Positions 19,117 through 27,774 of a stretch of 44,123 nt of DNA are shown here, piece after piece. The translations under genes were made by a program, and so were the position numbers. The notes beneath the pieces are model-generated. The model made no database searches, was not told the DNA's origin, and was given only the letters and a program-made list of their open reading frames with translations. The stretch is from Micrococcales bacterium (lineage in GTDB: Bacteria > Actinomycetota > Actinomycetes > Actinomycetales > Cellulomonadaceae): positions 1 to 44,123 of the forward strand of contig WRET01000024.1 of the NCBI GenBank assembly GCA_009779195.1. Direction: 5' to 3'. Position 1 is the stretch's first letter. Each line of letters begins with the position of its first letter.

Positions 19117-20976
19117 GTGTCCCCGATCCCTGGACCTGACGCTGCCGCGCGCATCCGCCCGGCAGCGACCCCGCAGCACCTGCTGCGCAACTTCTGCATC
19201 ATCGCGCATATCGACCACGGCAAGTCCACGCTCGCCGACCGGATGCTCCAGGCCACAGGTGTGGTCGACGAACGCGCGATGCGTGCCCAGTACCTGGACC
19301 GCATGGATATCGAGCGCGAGCGCGGGATCACCATCAAGTCCCAGGCGGTGCGTATGCCCTGGCAGGTCGACGAGACCGCCTACGCGCTGAACATGATCGA
19401 CACCCCTGGCCACGTGGACTTCACCTACGAGGTGTCGCGGTCCCTGGCGGCGTGCGAGGGCGCGGTGCTGCTCGTGGACGCCGCCCAGGGGATCGAGGCG
19501 CAGACCCTGGCGAACCTGTACCTGGCGCTGGAGGGCGACCTGGTGGTCATCCCGGTGCTGAACAAGATCGACCTGCCCGCCGCCCAGCCCGACAAGTACG
19601 CCGCCGAGCTGGCCGGGCTCATCGGTGTCGACACTGACGACGTCATGCGTATCTCCGCCAAGACCGGCGAAGGTGTCACACCGCTGCTGGACCGTATCGT
19701 CGCCGAGGTGCCCCCACCGGTGGGCGACCCGCAAGCACCAGCCCGCGCCATGATCTTCGACTCGGTGTACGACACCTACCGGGGTGTGGTCACCTACGTA
19801 CGGGTCGTCGACGGGGCGCTGACCGCCCGCGAACGTATCGCCATGATGTCGACCAAAGCCACCCACGAGCTGCTGGAGATCGGGGTGATCGCGCCCGAAC
19901 CGGTGCCTACGACCGGTCTGGGCGCCGGTGAGGTCGGCTACCTCATCACCGGGGTCAAGGACGTGCGCCAGTCGAAAGTGGGTGACACCGTCACCGACGC
20001 GGCCAGCCCTGCCGCCCAGGCGCTCGCCGGGTACTCCGACCCCAAACCGATGGTGTTCTCCGGGCTGTACCCGATCGACGGCTCGGACTATCCCGACCTG
20101 CGCGAAGCCCTCGACAAGCTCAAGCTCAACGACGCTGCCCTGACCTTCGAGCCGGAGACGTCTGTGGCGCTCGGTTTTGGGTTCCGGGTGGGGTTCTTGG
20201 GGCTGCTGCACCTGGAGATCGTCCGCGAACGGCTCGAGCGCGAGTTCGGCCTGGACCTGATCTCCACCGCACCGAACGTCGAGTACGACGTGGTCATGGA
20301 GGACCGGTCGGTGGTGCGGGTGACCAACCCCTCGGAGTTCCCCGGCGGCAAGGTCTCCGAGGTGCACGAACCGGTCGTCAAAGCCACGGTGCTGGCCCCG
20401 GCAGAGTTCGTGGGGACCATCATGGAGCTGTGCCAGCAGCGCCGTGGGGTGCTCACCGGCGGGCCGGACTACCTGTCGACCGACCGGGTCGAGCTGCGTT
20501 ACACGCTGCCGTTGGCCGAGATCGTCTTCGACTTCTTCGACGCGTTGAAGTCCCGCACCCGCGGCTACGCCTCGCTGGACTACGAACCGGCAGGCCAGCA
20601 GGTCTCCGACCTGGTCAAGGTGGACGTTCTGCTCCAGGGTGACCAGGTGGACGCCTTCAGCGCCATCGTCCACAAGGACAAGGCGTACGAGTACGGCGTC
20701 ATGATGACCGCCAAGCTGCGCAAGCTGATCCCACGCCAGCAGTTCGAGGTGCCGATCCAGGCTGCGATCGGTTCGCGCGTCATCGCCCGCGAGACGATCC
20801 GCGCCATGCGCAAAGACGTCCTCGCCAAGTGCTACGGCGGTGACATCACCCGTAAGCGCAAGCTCTTGGAGAAGCAGAAGGAGGGCAAGAAACGTATGAA
20901 GACCATCGGCCGCGTCGACGTCCCCCAGGAGGCCTTCATCGCTGCCCTCTCTTCTCAGGCAGAGACCAAGAAGTGA
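19117..20976 (+). CDS. lepA: Elongation factor 4 (LepA), ribosome back-translocase GTPase
   Basis: A 619-residue translational GTPase. G1 is [16 protein letters not shown]2 contains [11 protein letters not shown]3 DTPGHVDF, G4 NKIDLPAA and G5 SAKTGEGV. Domains II and III, the V-like domain ([14 protein letters not shown]) and the LepA-specific C-terminal domain ([20 protein letters not shown]) follow. LepA lacks the EF-G domain IV and acts on stalled or misassembled ribosomes. The start is GTG 19117, about 22 residues before the conserved [13 protein letters not shown]. No strong Shine-Dalgarno is visible. It is followed after 18 bases by hemW, a widely conserved pairing. Confidence 0.97.
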   Translation: MSPIPGPDAAARIRPAATPQHLLRNFCIIAHIDHGKSTLADRMLQATGVVDERAMRAQYLDRMDIERERGITIKSQAVRMPWQVDETAYALNMIDTPGHVDFTYEVSRSLAACEGAVLLVDAAQGIEAQTLANLYLALEGDLVVIPVLNKIDLPAAQPDKYAAELAGLIGVDTDDVMRISAKTGEGVTPLLDRIVAEVPPPVGDPQAPARAMIFDSVYDTYRGVVTYVRVVDGALTARERIAMMSTKATHELLEIGVIAPEPVPTTGLGAGEVGYLITGVKDVRQSKVGDTVTDAASPAAQALAGYSDPKPMVFSGLYPIDGSDYPDLREALDKLKLNDAALTFEPETSVALGFGFRVGFLGLLHLEIVRERLEREFGLDLISTAPNVEYDVVMEDRSVVRVTNPSEFPGGKVSEVHEPVVKATVLAPAEFVGTIMELCQQRRGVLTGGPDYLSTDRVELRYTLPLAEIVFDFFDALKSRTRGYASLDYEPAGQQVSDLVKVDVLLQGDQVDAFSAIVHKDKAYEYGVMMTAKLRKLIPRQQFEVPIQAAIGSRVIARETIRAMRKDVLAKCYGGDITRKRKLLEKQKEGKKRMKTIGRVDVPQEAFIAALSSQAETKK

Positions 20977-20994
20977 CACCTCCGACCGGGTGCG

Positions 20995-22248
20995 ATGAGT
21001 CCGGCGCTGCCTGACGGCGACCCGGCACCCCCCGACGGTGCGCTGCCGTCACATGTGGCACAGGCGGCCTCCCGACGGGCGTTCGGGGTGTACGTCCACG
21101 TACCGTTCTGCCAGGCTCGCTGTGGGTACTGCGACTTCAACACCTACACCGTCGAGCAGGTCGGTCCGCAGGCCCTAGCCGGGTACGTGTCGTCGGCGGG
21201 TGCCGAGATCGCCCTGGCTGCCAGTGTCCTGGAAGCAGCCGGGTTGCCGGACCGCCTGGTCGACACCGTGTTCTTTGGCGGTGGCACGCCCACGGTCCTG
21301 CCTGTGCACGACCTGGCGGCTGTTCTGGACCGCGTCCGGCGCACCTGGGGCCTGGCCCAGGGGGCAGAGGTCACCGTCGAGGCCAACCCCGACACGGTGA
21401 CCACCCAGTCCCTGGCAGCCCTCGCCGAGGCCGGGTTCACACGGGTGTCGTTCGGTATGCAGTCAGCGGTGCCGCACGTGCTGGCGACGCTGGAGCGCAG
21501 CCACGACCCGCAGCAGGTCCCGCGGGCCGTTGGTTGGGCACGCTCTGCCGGGCTGCGCTGCTCGCTGGACCTGGTGTACGGGACCCCGGGCGAGTCGCTG
21601 GAGGACTGGGCGTCGTCAGTCAGCGCAGCGCTGGACATGCCGGTAGAGCACCTGTCGGCGTATGCGCTGACCCTCGAGCCCGCCACGGCCATGGGCAACC
21701 AGATCCTGCGCGGCACGTTGGCTGCTCCTGACCCGGACGTCCAGGCCCAGATGTACGAGATGGTCGACGACGCGGCGGCGTCGGCCGGTCTGGACTGGTA
21801 CGAGATCAGCAACTGGGCGGCGCCCGGCGCCCAGTGCCGCCACAACCTGGGGTACTGGAACGGCGACGACTGGTGGGGGATCGGGCCCGGTGCGCACAGC
21901 CACGTGGGCGGTATGCGCTGGTGGAACGCCAAGCACCCGCGGACGTGGGCGCAGGCCCTGGCCGACGGCGCCAGCCCGGCGGCCGGACGAGAGACCCTGC
22001 GCCCCGACCAGGTCGCGGCCGAACGCGTCATGCTGCAGGTGCGTCTGCGCGACGGCCTGCCGCTGGAGGTCCTGGGCCCTGCGGCACGTCAGGCTGTGGC
22101 CCAGCTGGTCGCCGACGGTTTGGTGGACGGCCCAGCCGCGGTGCGGCGCGCTGGTGCGGCGGTGGTGCTCACCCGGGCTGGGAGGCTGTTGGCGGACACG
22201 GTCGTGCGGGCCCTGGACTGCCACGGCACGACGCCCCTGCTCGGCTGA
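20995..22248 (+). CDS. hemW: Radical SAM heme chaperone HemW (HemN-like)
   Basis: A 417-residue radical SAM protein. The [4Fe-4S] motif CQARCGYCDFNTY carries the three cysteines of CxxxCxxC, followed by FFGGGTPTVL and VTVEANPDTVT, typical of the HemN/HemW family. HemW lacks the extra cysteine that precedes the cluster motif in true HemN coproporphyrinogen dehydrogenases, and none is seen here. It is therefore more likely a heme-delivery chaperone than an oxidase. The ATG is 18 bases after the lepA stop with only a weak ribosome-binding site, which suggests co-transcription with lepA. Confidence 0.92.
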   Translation: MSPALPDGDPAPPDGALPSHVAQAASRRAFGVYVHVPFCQARCGYCDFNTYTVEQVGPQALAGYVSSAGAEIALAASVLEAAGLPDRLVDTVFFGGGTPTVLPVHDLAAVLDRVRRTWGLAQGAEVTVEANPDTVTTQSLAALAEAGFTRVSFGMQSAVPHVLATLERSHDPQQVPRAVGWARSAGLRCSLDLVYGTPGESLEDWASSVSAALDMPVEHLSAYALTLEPATAMGNQILRGTLAAPDPDVQAQMYEMVDDAAASAGLDWYEISNWAAPGAQCRHNLGYWNGDDWWGIGPGAHSHVGGMRWWNAKHPRTWAQALADGASPAAGRETLRPDQVAAERVMLQVRLRDGLPLEVLGPAARQAVAQLVADGLVDGPAAVRRAGAAVVLTRAGRLLADTVVRALDCHGTTPLLG

Positions 22249-22447
22249 TGCCGGCGGGGGCGCTGTTCGGTATCGTGCGGACTTTAGCCCCAGCGACCCG
22301 CGCGACGCTGGCCGATGGTCCCAGATGGGGGGCTTCGAAGTGCGAATTGAGATGACGGGATGTCGGTACGGCGAGTGTATGGTGACTCACCTGGGCATGT
22401 TCTGGTAAGAATGGACCTCGTCCTGACCCGGGGTCGACGTGGCCCGG
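22249..22447. other. Non-coding region between hemW and the DUF4870 gene
   Basis: About 200 bases with no convincing coding frame and lower GC than the neighbouring genes. It presumably holds the promoter of the DUF4870 gene, but I could not pick a confident -35/-10 pair. Confidence 0.4.
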
Positions 22448-22474
22448 CGGACCGTTCCGGCGCGGAACGGTCCG
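22448..22474 (+). promoter_or_regulatory. Perfect 11-bp hairpin in the DUF4870 leader
   Basis: CGGACCGTTCC (22448-22458) and GGAACGGTCCG (22464-22474) pair perfectly around a GGCGC loop. The hairpin ends 28 bases before the ATG at 22503 and just upstream of the AGAGGAAG ribosome-binding site. It could be a leader regulatory element or a terminator for hemW. The lack of a T-tract and the short distance to the next gene leave both options open. Confidence 0.4.
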
Positions 22475-22502
22475 GGACGCAAGATCGACCAGAGGAAGAC
22501 CA

Positions 22503-22904
22503 ATGACCCAGCCACCCATGGGACCCGAGTCGGCCCCCCCGCCCTACGGCCAGCCCCAGATGCAGCCGGCCGGACCGCCCCTGTCCCCGTCGGACCAGAG
22601 GCTCTGGGCGATGCTTGCCCACCTGGGCGGAATCATTCTCTACTTCCTCTCGGGGCTCATCGTCTGGCTGGTCTACAAGGACCGGGACCAGTTCGTCGGC
22701 GACCAGGCCAAAGAGGCCCTGAACTTCCAGCTCACGCTGCTCATCGGCTACCTCATCTCCATTCCCCTCATGTTCGTCGCCATCGGGTTCGTCACCTACC
22801 CCCTGATCGCGATCGTGGGGCTCGTCTTCTCCATCATCGGTGGGCTTGCCGCCAACAAGGGCGAGGCATACCGCTACCCCTTCGCCCTGCGCCTCGTCAA
22901 GTAA
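22503..22904 (+). CDS. DUF4870 (Tic20-like) membrane protein
   Basis: A 133-residue protein with a Pro/Gln/Met-rich N-terminal 30 residues and then the DUF4870 pattern. SDQRLWAMLAHLGGII leads into the first helix, VWLVYKDRD lies at the loop, and FVGDQAKEALNFQLTLLIGY leads into the next helices. About three to four membrane segments are expected. DUF4870 proteins are small integral membrane proteins of unknown function, distantly like Tic20. The ATG is preceded by AGAGGAAG. A strong terminator hairpin follows. Confidence 0.88.
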   Translation: MTQPPMGPESAPPPYGQPQMQPAGPPLSPSDQRLWAMLAHLGGIILYFLSGLIVWLVYKDRDQFVGDQAKEALNFQLTLLIGYLISIPLMFVAIGFVTYPLIAIVGLVFSIIGGLAANKGEAYRYPFALRLVK

Positions 22905-22926
22905 CACTGGCGTAGGACGTACGCTT

Positions 22927-22958
22927 CGAGAGCCCCGGCGACGACGCCGGGGCTCTCG
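22927..22958 (+). terminator. Strong hairpin terminator after the DUF4870 gene
   Basis: CGAGAGCCCCGGCG (22927-22940) pairs perfectly with 22945-22958 around an ACGA tetraloop, a 14-bp GC-rich stem 22 bases after the stop codon. No T-tract follows, as is usual in actinobacteria. It may also serve the converging DUF3097 gene. Confidence 0.75.
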
Positions 22959-23016
22959 TCGTACCCGGTGGTCTTGTGATTGGTGGTTCTGCGCCGTAGG
23001 CGGTCAGGCGGTCCGG

Positions 23017-23862
23017 TCAGGCAGTGACGAAGTCGATGAGTTCTTCCACACGCCCCAGCAGCGCCGGGTCCAGGTCTGCGTATGTGCGGACCGTGCCGAG
23101 GATGCGCGCCCACGCGTTGGCGATATCTGCGTAGGTACCGTGGGGCCAGCCCATGGCTGCCAGGACCCCGGTCTTCCAGTCGGTGCCCCGTGGGACCACC
23201 GGCCAGGCGTCCATACCCAGACGCTGCGGGCGCACGGTCTGCCACACGTCTACCCACGGGTGACCCAGCACCAGCACCGTGCCAGGTGGCGCAGCGCGGA
23301 CCGCCTCGTCGGCCAGACGGCTCTCTTTGCTGCCGGGCACCAGGTGGTCGACGAGCACCCCGAGCCGCCTGCCAGGCCCTGGTGCGAAGGCCCGTACAGC
23401 CTCGGGCAGGTTGTCTGCCCCGTCGAGAAGCTCGACGACAACACCTTCGACCCGCAGGTCGTCCCCCCACACCTTCTCGACCAGCTCGGCGTCGTGGCGC
23501 CCCTCGACCCAGATCCTCGACGCCCGGGCGACACGCGCCGGAGCGTCGGGAACTGCCCGCGACCCCGACGCCGTCCGCCCCGGGGTGCCAGACTGCGCCT
23601 TCGCTGCGCTCGGTCGTGGTGGCACCAGCACCACCGGTCTGCCGTCGATCCAGAACCCTGCGCCCAGAGTGAAGCTCCGTGTCCGCCCGCGCCGGTCTTC
23701 GAGCTCGACAAGGTGCTGGCCCCCAGACTTCTCCACCCGCACCACCGCGCCGACCCACCCGCTGGTCACGTCTTCGACGACCAGCCCGTGCTCGGCCGGC
23801 ACCTGCGGAACCTGCTCACGCCCCGAGGTGGTCACACCAGCGGCGTACCGGTCGTTGCTCAT
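23017..23862 (-). CDS. DUF3097 domain-containing protein
   Basis: A protein of about 281 residues in the actinobacterial DUF3097 family. The N-terminal part carries short beta-rich segments (VGAVVRVEKSGGQHLVELED). The conserved core includes RIWVEGRHDAELVEKVWGDD, a TOPRIM-like opening (E and later DHLVPGSKE), and VLVLGHPWVDVWQTVRP. A TOPRIM-like nucleic-acid or nucleotide role is inference, since the family function is not established. I chose ATG 23862 (MSNDRYAAG), with TACTGT six bases upstream and no Shine-Dalgarno (leaderless type). An in-frame GTG at 23880 is the alternative. It diverges from hrcA. Confidence 0.85.
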   Translation of the reverse strand: MSNDRYAAGVTTSGREQVPQVPAEHGLVVEDVTSGWVGAVVRVEKSGGQHLVELEDRRGRTRSFTLGAGFWIDGRPVVLVPPRPSAAKAQSGTPGRTASGSRAVPDAPARVARASRIWVEGRHDAELVEKVWGDDLRVEGVVVELLDGADNLPEAVRAFAPGPGRRLGVLVDHLVPGSKESRLADEAVRAAPPGTVLVLGHPWVDVWQTVRPQRLGMDAWPVVPRGTDWKTGVLAAMGWPHGTYADIANAWARILGTVRTYADLDPALLGRVEELIDFVTA

Positions 23863-23874
23863 CGCGTCACAGTA
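23863..23874 (-). promoter_or_regulatory. Probable leaderless promoter of the DUF3097 gene
   Basis: Minus-strand TACTGT (23874-23869) lies six bases before the ATG at 23862. Pattern-based inference. Confidence 0.38.
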
Positions 23875-23947
23875 GTTCACCGACGGCTACGCACAGGCCA
23901 GACGTGCCCATTCACCTTCTAGGACGCCGTGGCAGGACGCAGCAGCG

Positions 23948-23953
23948 TAGGAT
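23948..23953 (+). promoter_or_regulatory. Candidate -10 of the hrcA operon
   Basis: TAGGAT directly precedes and touches the CIRCE operator, so HrcA bound to CIRCE would cover the transcription start. Confidence 0.4.
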
Positions 23954-23979
23954 TGGCACTCCGTATTCATGAGTGCTAC
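23953..23979 (+). promoter_or_regulatory. CIRCE heat-shock operator
   Basis: TTGGCACTC, nine bases, then GAGTGCTAC matches the CIRCE consensus TTAGCACTC-N9-GAGTGCTAA with one change in each arm. CIRCE is the binding site of HrcA. Its position 27 bases before hrcA indicates autoregulation of the hrcA-dnaJ-rsmE operon. Confidence 0.95.
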
Positions 23980-24005
23980 CCGGACACGCACGACGAGGAG
24001 GGCCG

Positions 24006-25040
24006 GTGGGCGAAGACCGACGGCTCGACGTGCTGCGTGCCATCGTCGAGGACTATGTGGCCACCCGGGAGCCTGTGGGGTCGCGTGCCCTGGCTGAACG
24101 GCACCACCTGGGGGTCTCCCCGGCGACGATCCGCAACGACATGGCAGCGCTGGAAGAGGCCGGGCTCATCGTCGCCCCTCACACGTCGGCCGGACGGGTG
24201 CCCACAGACAAGGGGTACCGCACGTTCGTCGACCACCTGTCGCGGGTCCGTCCGCTGTCGGCGGCCGAGCGCCGGGCTATCACCGCCCTGCTCGCCGACG
24301 CCGTGGACCTCGACGACGTGGTCGACCGGGCTGTGCGGCTCATCGCACAGCTGACCCACCAGGTGGCGGTCGTGCAGTACCCGTCGTTGCGCCGCTCGGC
24401 CCTGCGGCACGTCGAGCTGGTGCCCGTCGCCGAACGCCGTCTGCTTGTGGTCATCATCACCGCGACCGGCCGGGTCGAGCAACGCACCCTGGAGCTGTCC
24501 GAGACGGTGGACGAGGCCACCGTCGCCCGTCTGCGTCTGCGGCTCAACGCCGCGGCGGTGGGCCTGCGGCTGTCTGACCTGGACACCGTGCGCGAACAGC
24601 TGGTCGAGCAGATGGGCAGCGACGGCAGCACAACTGCGTCCCACGACGCCGAGCTGGTGGGCACCGTCTTGGACGCTATCGCCCAGACGCTCGCGCAAGA
24701 GTCCGAAGAGCGTGTCGTGGTGGCTGGCACAGCGAACCTGGCACGGTCGGCGGACTTCACCTTGACGGTCTCCCCGGTCCTGGAAGCCCTCGAAGAGCAG
24801 GTGGTGCTGCTGCGGCTGCTCACCGAGATGGCCGAGGACGAGGCTGCGGTCGCCGTGCGGATCGGGCGGGAGAACCGCTACGAACCGCTGGTCGAGGCGT
24901 CCATCGTGTCTTCCGGGTACGGTGACGGCGCCGCTGTGGCCCGGGTCGGCGCTGTCGGACCTCTGCGCCAGGACTACCCTGCCACGATCGCCGCCGTGCG
25001 CGCTGTCGCCCGGTACTTGACCCGGATCCTTGCTGGCTGA
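24006..25040 (+). CDS. hrcA: Heat-inducible transcriptional repressor HrcA
   Basis: This 344-residue repressor binds CIRCE operators and represses chaperone genes until heat stress. The winged-helix N-terminus shows [20 protein letters not shown] and [19 protein letters not shown], then [18 protein letters not shown], the family hallmark. GAF-like and dimerisation regions follow, and the end [13 protein letters not shown] is typical. I chose GTG 24006, preceded by GAGGAGGG. The frame is open further upstream but would run through CIRCE. dnaJ follows after 13 bases. Confidence 0.96.
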   Translation: MGEDRRLDVLRAIVEDYVATREPVGSRALAERHHLGVSPATIRNDMAALEEAGLIVAPHTSAGRVPTDKGYRTFVDHLSRVRPLSAAERRAITALLADAVDLDDVVDRAVRLIAQLTHQVAVVQYPSLRRSALRHVELVPVAERRLLVVIITATGRVEQRTLELSETVDEATVARLRLRLNAAAVGLRLSDLDTVREQLVEQMGSDGSTTASHDAELVGTVLDAIAQTLAQESEERVVVAGTANLARSADFTLTVSPVLEALEEQVVLLRLLTEMAEDEAAVAVRIGRENRYEPLVEASIVSSGYGDGAAVARVGAVGPLRQDYPATIAAVRAVARYLTRILAG

Positions 25041-25053
25041 CGAAGGAGCGCCT

Positions 25054-26178
25054 GTGACCAGCGACTACTACGCCGTGCTCGGTGTTTCGCGAGACGCGAC
25101 ACCCGAGCAGATCAAGAAGGCCTACCGCAGGCTGGCCCGCGAGCTGCACCCTGACGTCGCCGGGGACGACCCGAGCGCCGAAGAACGGTTCAAAGACGTC
25201 TCGCAGGCCTACGACGTGCTCGGCAACCCCGAGAAACGGCGTGTGTACGACCTGGGCGGCGACCCGATGTCCTCCGGTGGCGGCACCGGGGCAGGTTTCG
25301 GTTTCCAGGACATCTTCGAGACGTTCTTCGGGGCAGCCACCGGCAGCCACCGCGGACCGGTCCCACGGGCCCGGCGCGGCGAGGACTCTCTGGTCCGCCT
25401 CAACGTAGAGCTGGCCGAAACCGTCTTCGGGGCCCACCGCGAGGTCCCCGTCGACACGTTCGCCGTGTGCCCGTCGTGCGCGGGTACGTGCTGCAGGCCG
25501 GGCACGTTGGTGCAGACCTGCACCGGCTGTGGTGGTCGCGGCCAGGTGCAGCGCGTCACACGCTCGCTCATCGGCCCGGTCGTGACGAACCGCCCCTGCC
25601 CGGTGTGCCACGGGTTCGGCACGATCATCCCCGACCCGTGCCCCGAGTGCTCCGGTGAAGGCCGTGTGCGCACCCGGCGTACCTTGTCCGTCGACGTGCC
25701 CGCCGGGGTCGAGACCGGCACCCGTATCCGCATGAGCGGCCAAGGTGACGTCGGCCCCGCTGGTGGCCCCGCCGCAGACGTGTACCTGGAGGTGCGCGAA
25801 CGCCGCCACGAGGTGTTCACCCGCGAAGGCGACGACCTGCACGCCACGCTCCCGGTCCCCATGACCGCTGCCGCGCTGGGTACCGTCTTGACCCTGGACA
25901 CCCTCGACGGCCCGCACGAGGTGGACCTGCGCCCCGGCACCCAACCAGACCAGATCATCACCCTGCGTGGTCTGGGTGCTGGTCATCTACGTGCCGGTGG
26001 ACGCGGTGACCTGCACGTGCATATCGAGGTGCACGTGCCGACCCCCGCCGACGAACGCCAGACCGCCCTGTTGCGCGAGCTCGCAGCCCTGCGCGGCGAG
26101 GAACGCCCCGAAGCCCGTCTCGCACAGACCGGTTCTGGTGTCTTCGCCAAGATCCGCGACAAGCTGTCCGGACGGTGA
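25054..26178 (+). CDS. dnaJ: Molecular chaperone DnaJ (DnaJ2-type)
   Basis: A 374-residue Hsp40 co-chaperone that stimulates DnaK ATPase. The J domain starts DYYAVLGVSRDATPEQIKKA and has the HPD motif in LHPDVAG. A short Gly-rich linker follows, then the zinc-binding region with four Cys pairs (CPSC, CTGC, CPVC, CPEC). CPSCAGTCC in place of CxxCxGxG is the usual DnaJ2 form. The C-terminal substrate-binding domain has VDVPAGVETGTRIRMSGQGD. The GTG start follows GAAGGAG. The gene lies after hrcA and overlaps rsmE by four bases. Confidence 0.96.
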   Translation: MTSDYYAVLGVSRDATPEQIKKAYRRLARELHPDVAGDDPSAEERFKDVSQAYDVLGNPEKRRVYDLGGDPMSSGGGTGAGFGFQDIFETFFGAATGSHRGPVPRARRGEDSLVRLNVELAETVFGAHREVPVDTFAVCPSCAGTCCRPGTLVQTCTGCGGRGQVQRVTRSLIGPVVTNRPCPVCHGFGTIIPDPCPECSGEGRVRTRRTLSVDVPAGVETGTRIRMSGQGDVGPAGGPAADVYLEVRERRHEVFTREGDDLHATLPVPMTAAALGTVLTLDTLDGPHEVDLRPGTQPDQIITLRGLGAGHLRAGGRGDLHVHIEVHVPTPADERQTALLRELAALRGEERPEARLAQTGSGVFAKIRDKLSGR

Positions 26179-26951
26179 GCCCCCCGGTCTTCCTCGCCGA
26201 CCCCGGAGACCTGGACGCCCTGGTCCCCGGCGACGTGTACTGGCTGCGCGGTCCCGAGGCCCACCATGCCAGCGTCCAGCGCCTGGCCCCCGGTGACCTC
26301 GTCGACATCGTCGACACCGTCGGTGTGCGCCTGCACGGCACCGTCGCCGAACGTGACGAGCCGCACGAGGCTGGTGCCCACGAGTCCCTTGCTGTAGAGG
26401 TGGTGCGCCTGGTCCGCGAGCCAGCCGGTGACCCGGCGTTGGTGCTGGTCCAAGCCTTGGCCAAAGGCGACCGCGACGAACGTGCCGTCGAGGCTGCCAC
26501 CGAGGTCGGGGTCGACCGGGTGGTTCCGTGGCAGGCCCACCGCGCCGTCGTCGTGTGGCGAGGCCGGCGCGCTGCCAAGTCCCACGCCGCCTGGGTGAGC
26601 ACAGTGCGCGCCGCCGCCAAACAGTCCCGCCGAGCATGGGTCCCCCCCGTCGCCGACCCTGTGTCCCTGACGACCCTCACCGCCCTGGTCGCCTCGGCTC
26701 GTGCTGCCGGAGGCCTCGCCGTGGTCCTGGATGCCGACGCGGCCATCCCGCTCGCCAGCGCCCCCCTACCCCTGGCCGGAGACGTCGTCGTCATCGTCGG
26801 CCCTGAAGGCGGTATCGCCCCCGCCGAGCTCGGAGCCCTGACCACCGCTGGCGCCCTGCCCTGCCGCCTGGGCCCCCACATCCTGCGCACCTCCACCGCT
26901 GGCCCGGTCGCCCTGGCCCTGCTCGCCCAACGCCTCGGCCGCTGGACCTGA
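26175..26951 (+). CDS. rsmE: 16S rRNA (uracil-1498-N3)-methyltransferase RsmE
   Basis: A 258-residue SPOUT-class methyltransferase that methylates U1498 of 16S rRNA. The N-terminal PUA-like part contains WLRGPEAHHASVQRLAPGD. The catalytic part has ALAKGDRDERAVEAATEVGV, AAAKQSRRAWVP and the SAM-binding knot VVIVGPEGGIAPAEL, ending with LGPHILRTSTAGPVAL. All family motifs are present at the usual length. The GTG start overlaps the dnaJ stop (GTGA), a conserved arrangement that places rsmE in the HrcA-controlled operon. Confidence 0.96.
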   Translation: MSPPVFLADPGDLDALVPGDVYWLRGPEAHHASVQRLAPGDLVDIVDTVGVRLHGTVAERDEPHEAGAHESLAVEVVRLVREPAGDPALVLVQALAKGDRDERAVEAATEVGVDRVVPWQAHRAVVVWRGRRAAKSHAAWVSTVRAAAKQSRRAWVPPVADPVSLTTLTALVASARAAGGLAVVLDADAAIPLASAPLPLAGDVVVIVGPEGGIAPAELGALTTAGALPCRLGPHILRTSTAGPVALALLAQRLGRWT

Positions 26952-27020
26952 CAGCCGCAGGCTCCGCTTCTCGAAGTTGCCGACATGCGACGACGGTCGC
27001 TCCAAGGGTTGCATCTCACG

Positions 27021-27074
27021 TTATTATATGACTCGACTTCTGCGGCGGAGGGTCGGCAGACGTCACCAGGTAAC
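27021..27074 (+). promoter_or_regulatory. Putative promoter/operator region of the ImmA/IrrE-linked module
   Basis: An AT-rich island in otherwise GC-rich DNA (TTATTATATGAC, 27021-27032) is a good -10 candidate. It is followed by an imperfect palindrome, GTCACCAGGTAAC (27062-27074, 10 of 13 positions symmetric), which could be the operator of the downstream XRE protein. No confident -35 was found. Confidence 0.35.
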
Positions 27075-27115
27075 GACCTCGGGACGCTCCCGGGGCCGAG
27101 GAGAAGGGGCACCAA

Positions 27116-27774
27116 GTGCAGGCATCACAGTTAGCGCAGACCATCACCGCGACCGTTGGGTCCATCAGCACGTTGCTGTACGACGATCTGTCCACGGCAT
27201 CGAGGTCGCCGAAGGCAGGGTGGGCGACTACGTGGAACAAGGCGACATCTACCTGCGGCCTCTGGTCGTCCGGGCTGCGATGCGAGCCCAGCTGTTCGAC
27301 CAGACCGAGCGTCTGGGCGGCTGGGTGCCGCAGGGCAACCCGGCGCTCATGGGCCAGCTCCACCTCGTGCACCCAGAATCCTCCCTCGTCTTGCGCATGC
27401 TCAAGGAGCGACGCAAGACGTACCCGGGCGGTGTTCCGGTGGCCGGGCACAACGCGGCGCGACGTCAGTACTGGACTCAAGACACCCTTGGCGACCTGGT
27501 CGGTGACCAAGCAGGCGCCCAGCCAGCCGAGCTGCTCCTACTGTGGGACCTTGCCAGCACCGACCAGGCGAGCCTCGCCTTCACGCTCCGTGTCGTGCGG
27601 ACGCTTGAGCCAGGACGGTATGGCGCAGCGGTGCCCATCGACCTGAGCATCGACATCGACGCCAGGGGTGGCGCCTGGGAGCAGCTGACGTTCCCGCGCA
27701 GCGACGAGCACGAAGACTTCTTCGCCGTCCGGCTCGACGAGCGGACCGGCGAGACGGTACAACAAGGGCCGTGA
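27116..27774 (+). pseudogene. Unknown partner gene of an ImmA/IrrE regulator, apparently frameshifted
   Basis: No known family is recognised. GTG 27116 follows a strong ribosome-binding site (GAGGAGAAGGGG, 27096-27107) and opens a frame beginning MQASQLAQTITATVGSIST. Coherent coding then continues one base back (-1 frame) from about 27190, with HGIEVAEGRVGDYVEQGD, RAQLFDQTERLGGW and a stop at 27774. In the first frame the sequence after about 27195 turns into Ser/Arg/Trp-rich nonsense, and in the second frame the sequence before it does. A one-base deletion near 27185-27195, a sequencing error or -1 frameshifting would explain this. No slippery heptamer is seen. The joined product would have about 220 residues and lacks membrane helices. 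The 3' end overlaps the XRE-ImmA/IrrE gene (GTGA), so the two form one module. Confidence 0.65.

Noticed and set aside
25474..25500. Unusual first zinc-binding repeat in DnaJ (CPSCAGTCC instead of CxxCxGxG)
   Set aside because: This form is, to my knowledge, normal for actinobacterial DnaJ2 proteins, so it is not a lesion.
26977..27190. N-terminal 70 residues of the frame that ends at 27774
   Set aside because: This part reads RWVHQHVAVRR-type nonsense, spans the promoter region and lacks a ribosome-binding site. The strong site at 27096-27107 supports GTG 27116 in another frame.
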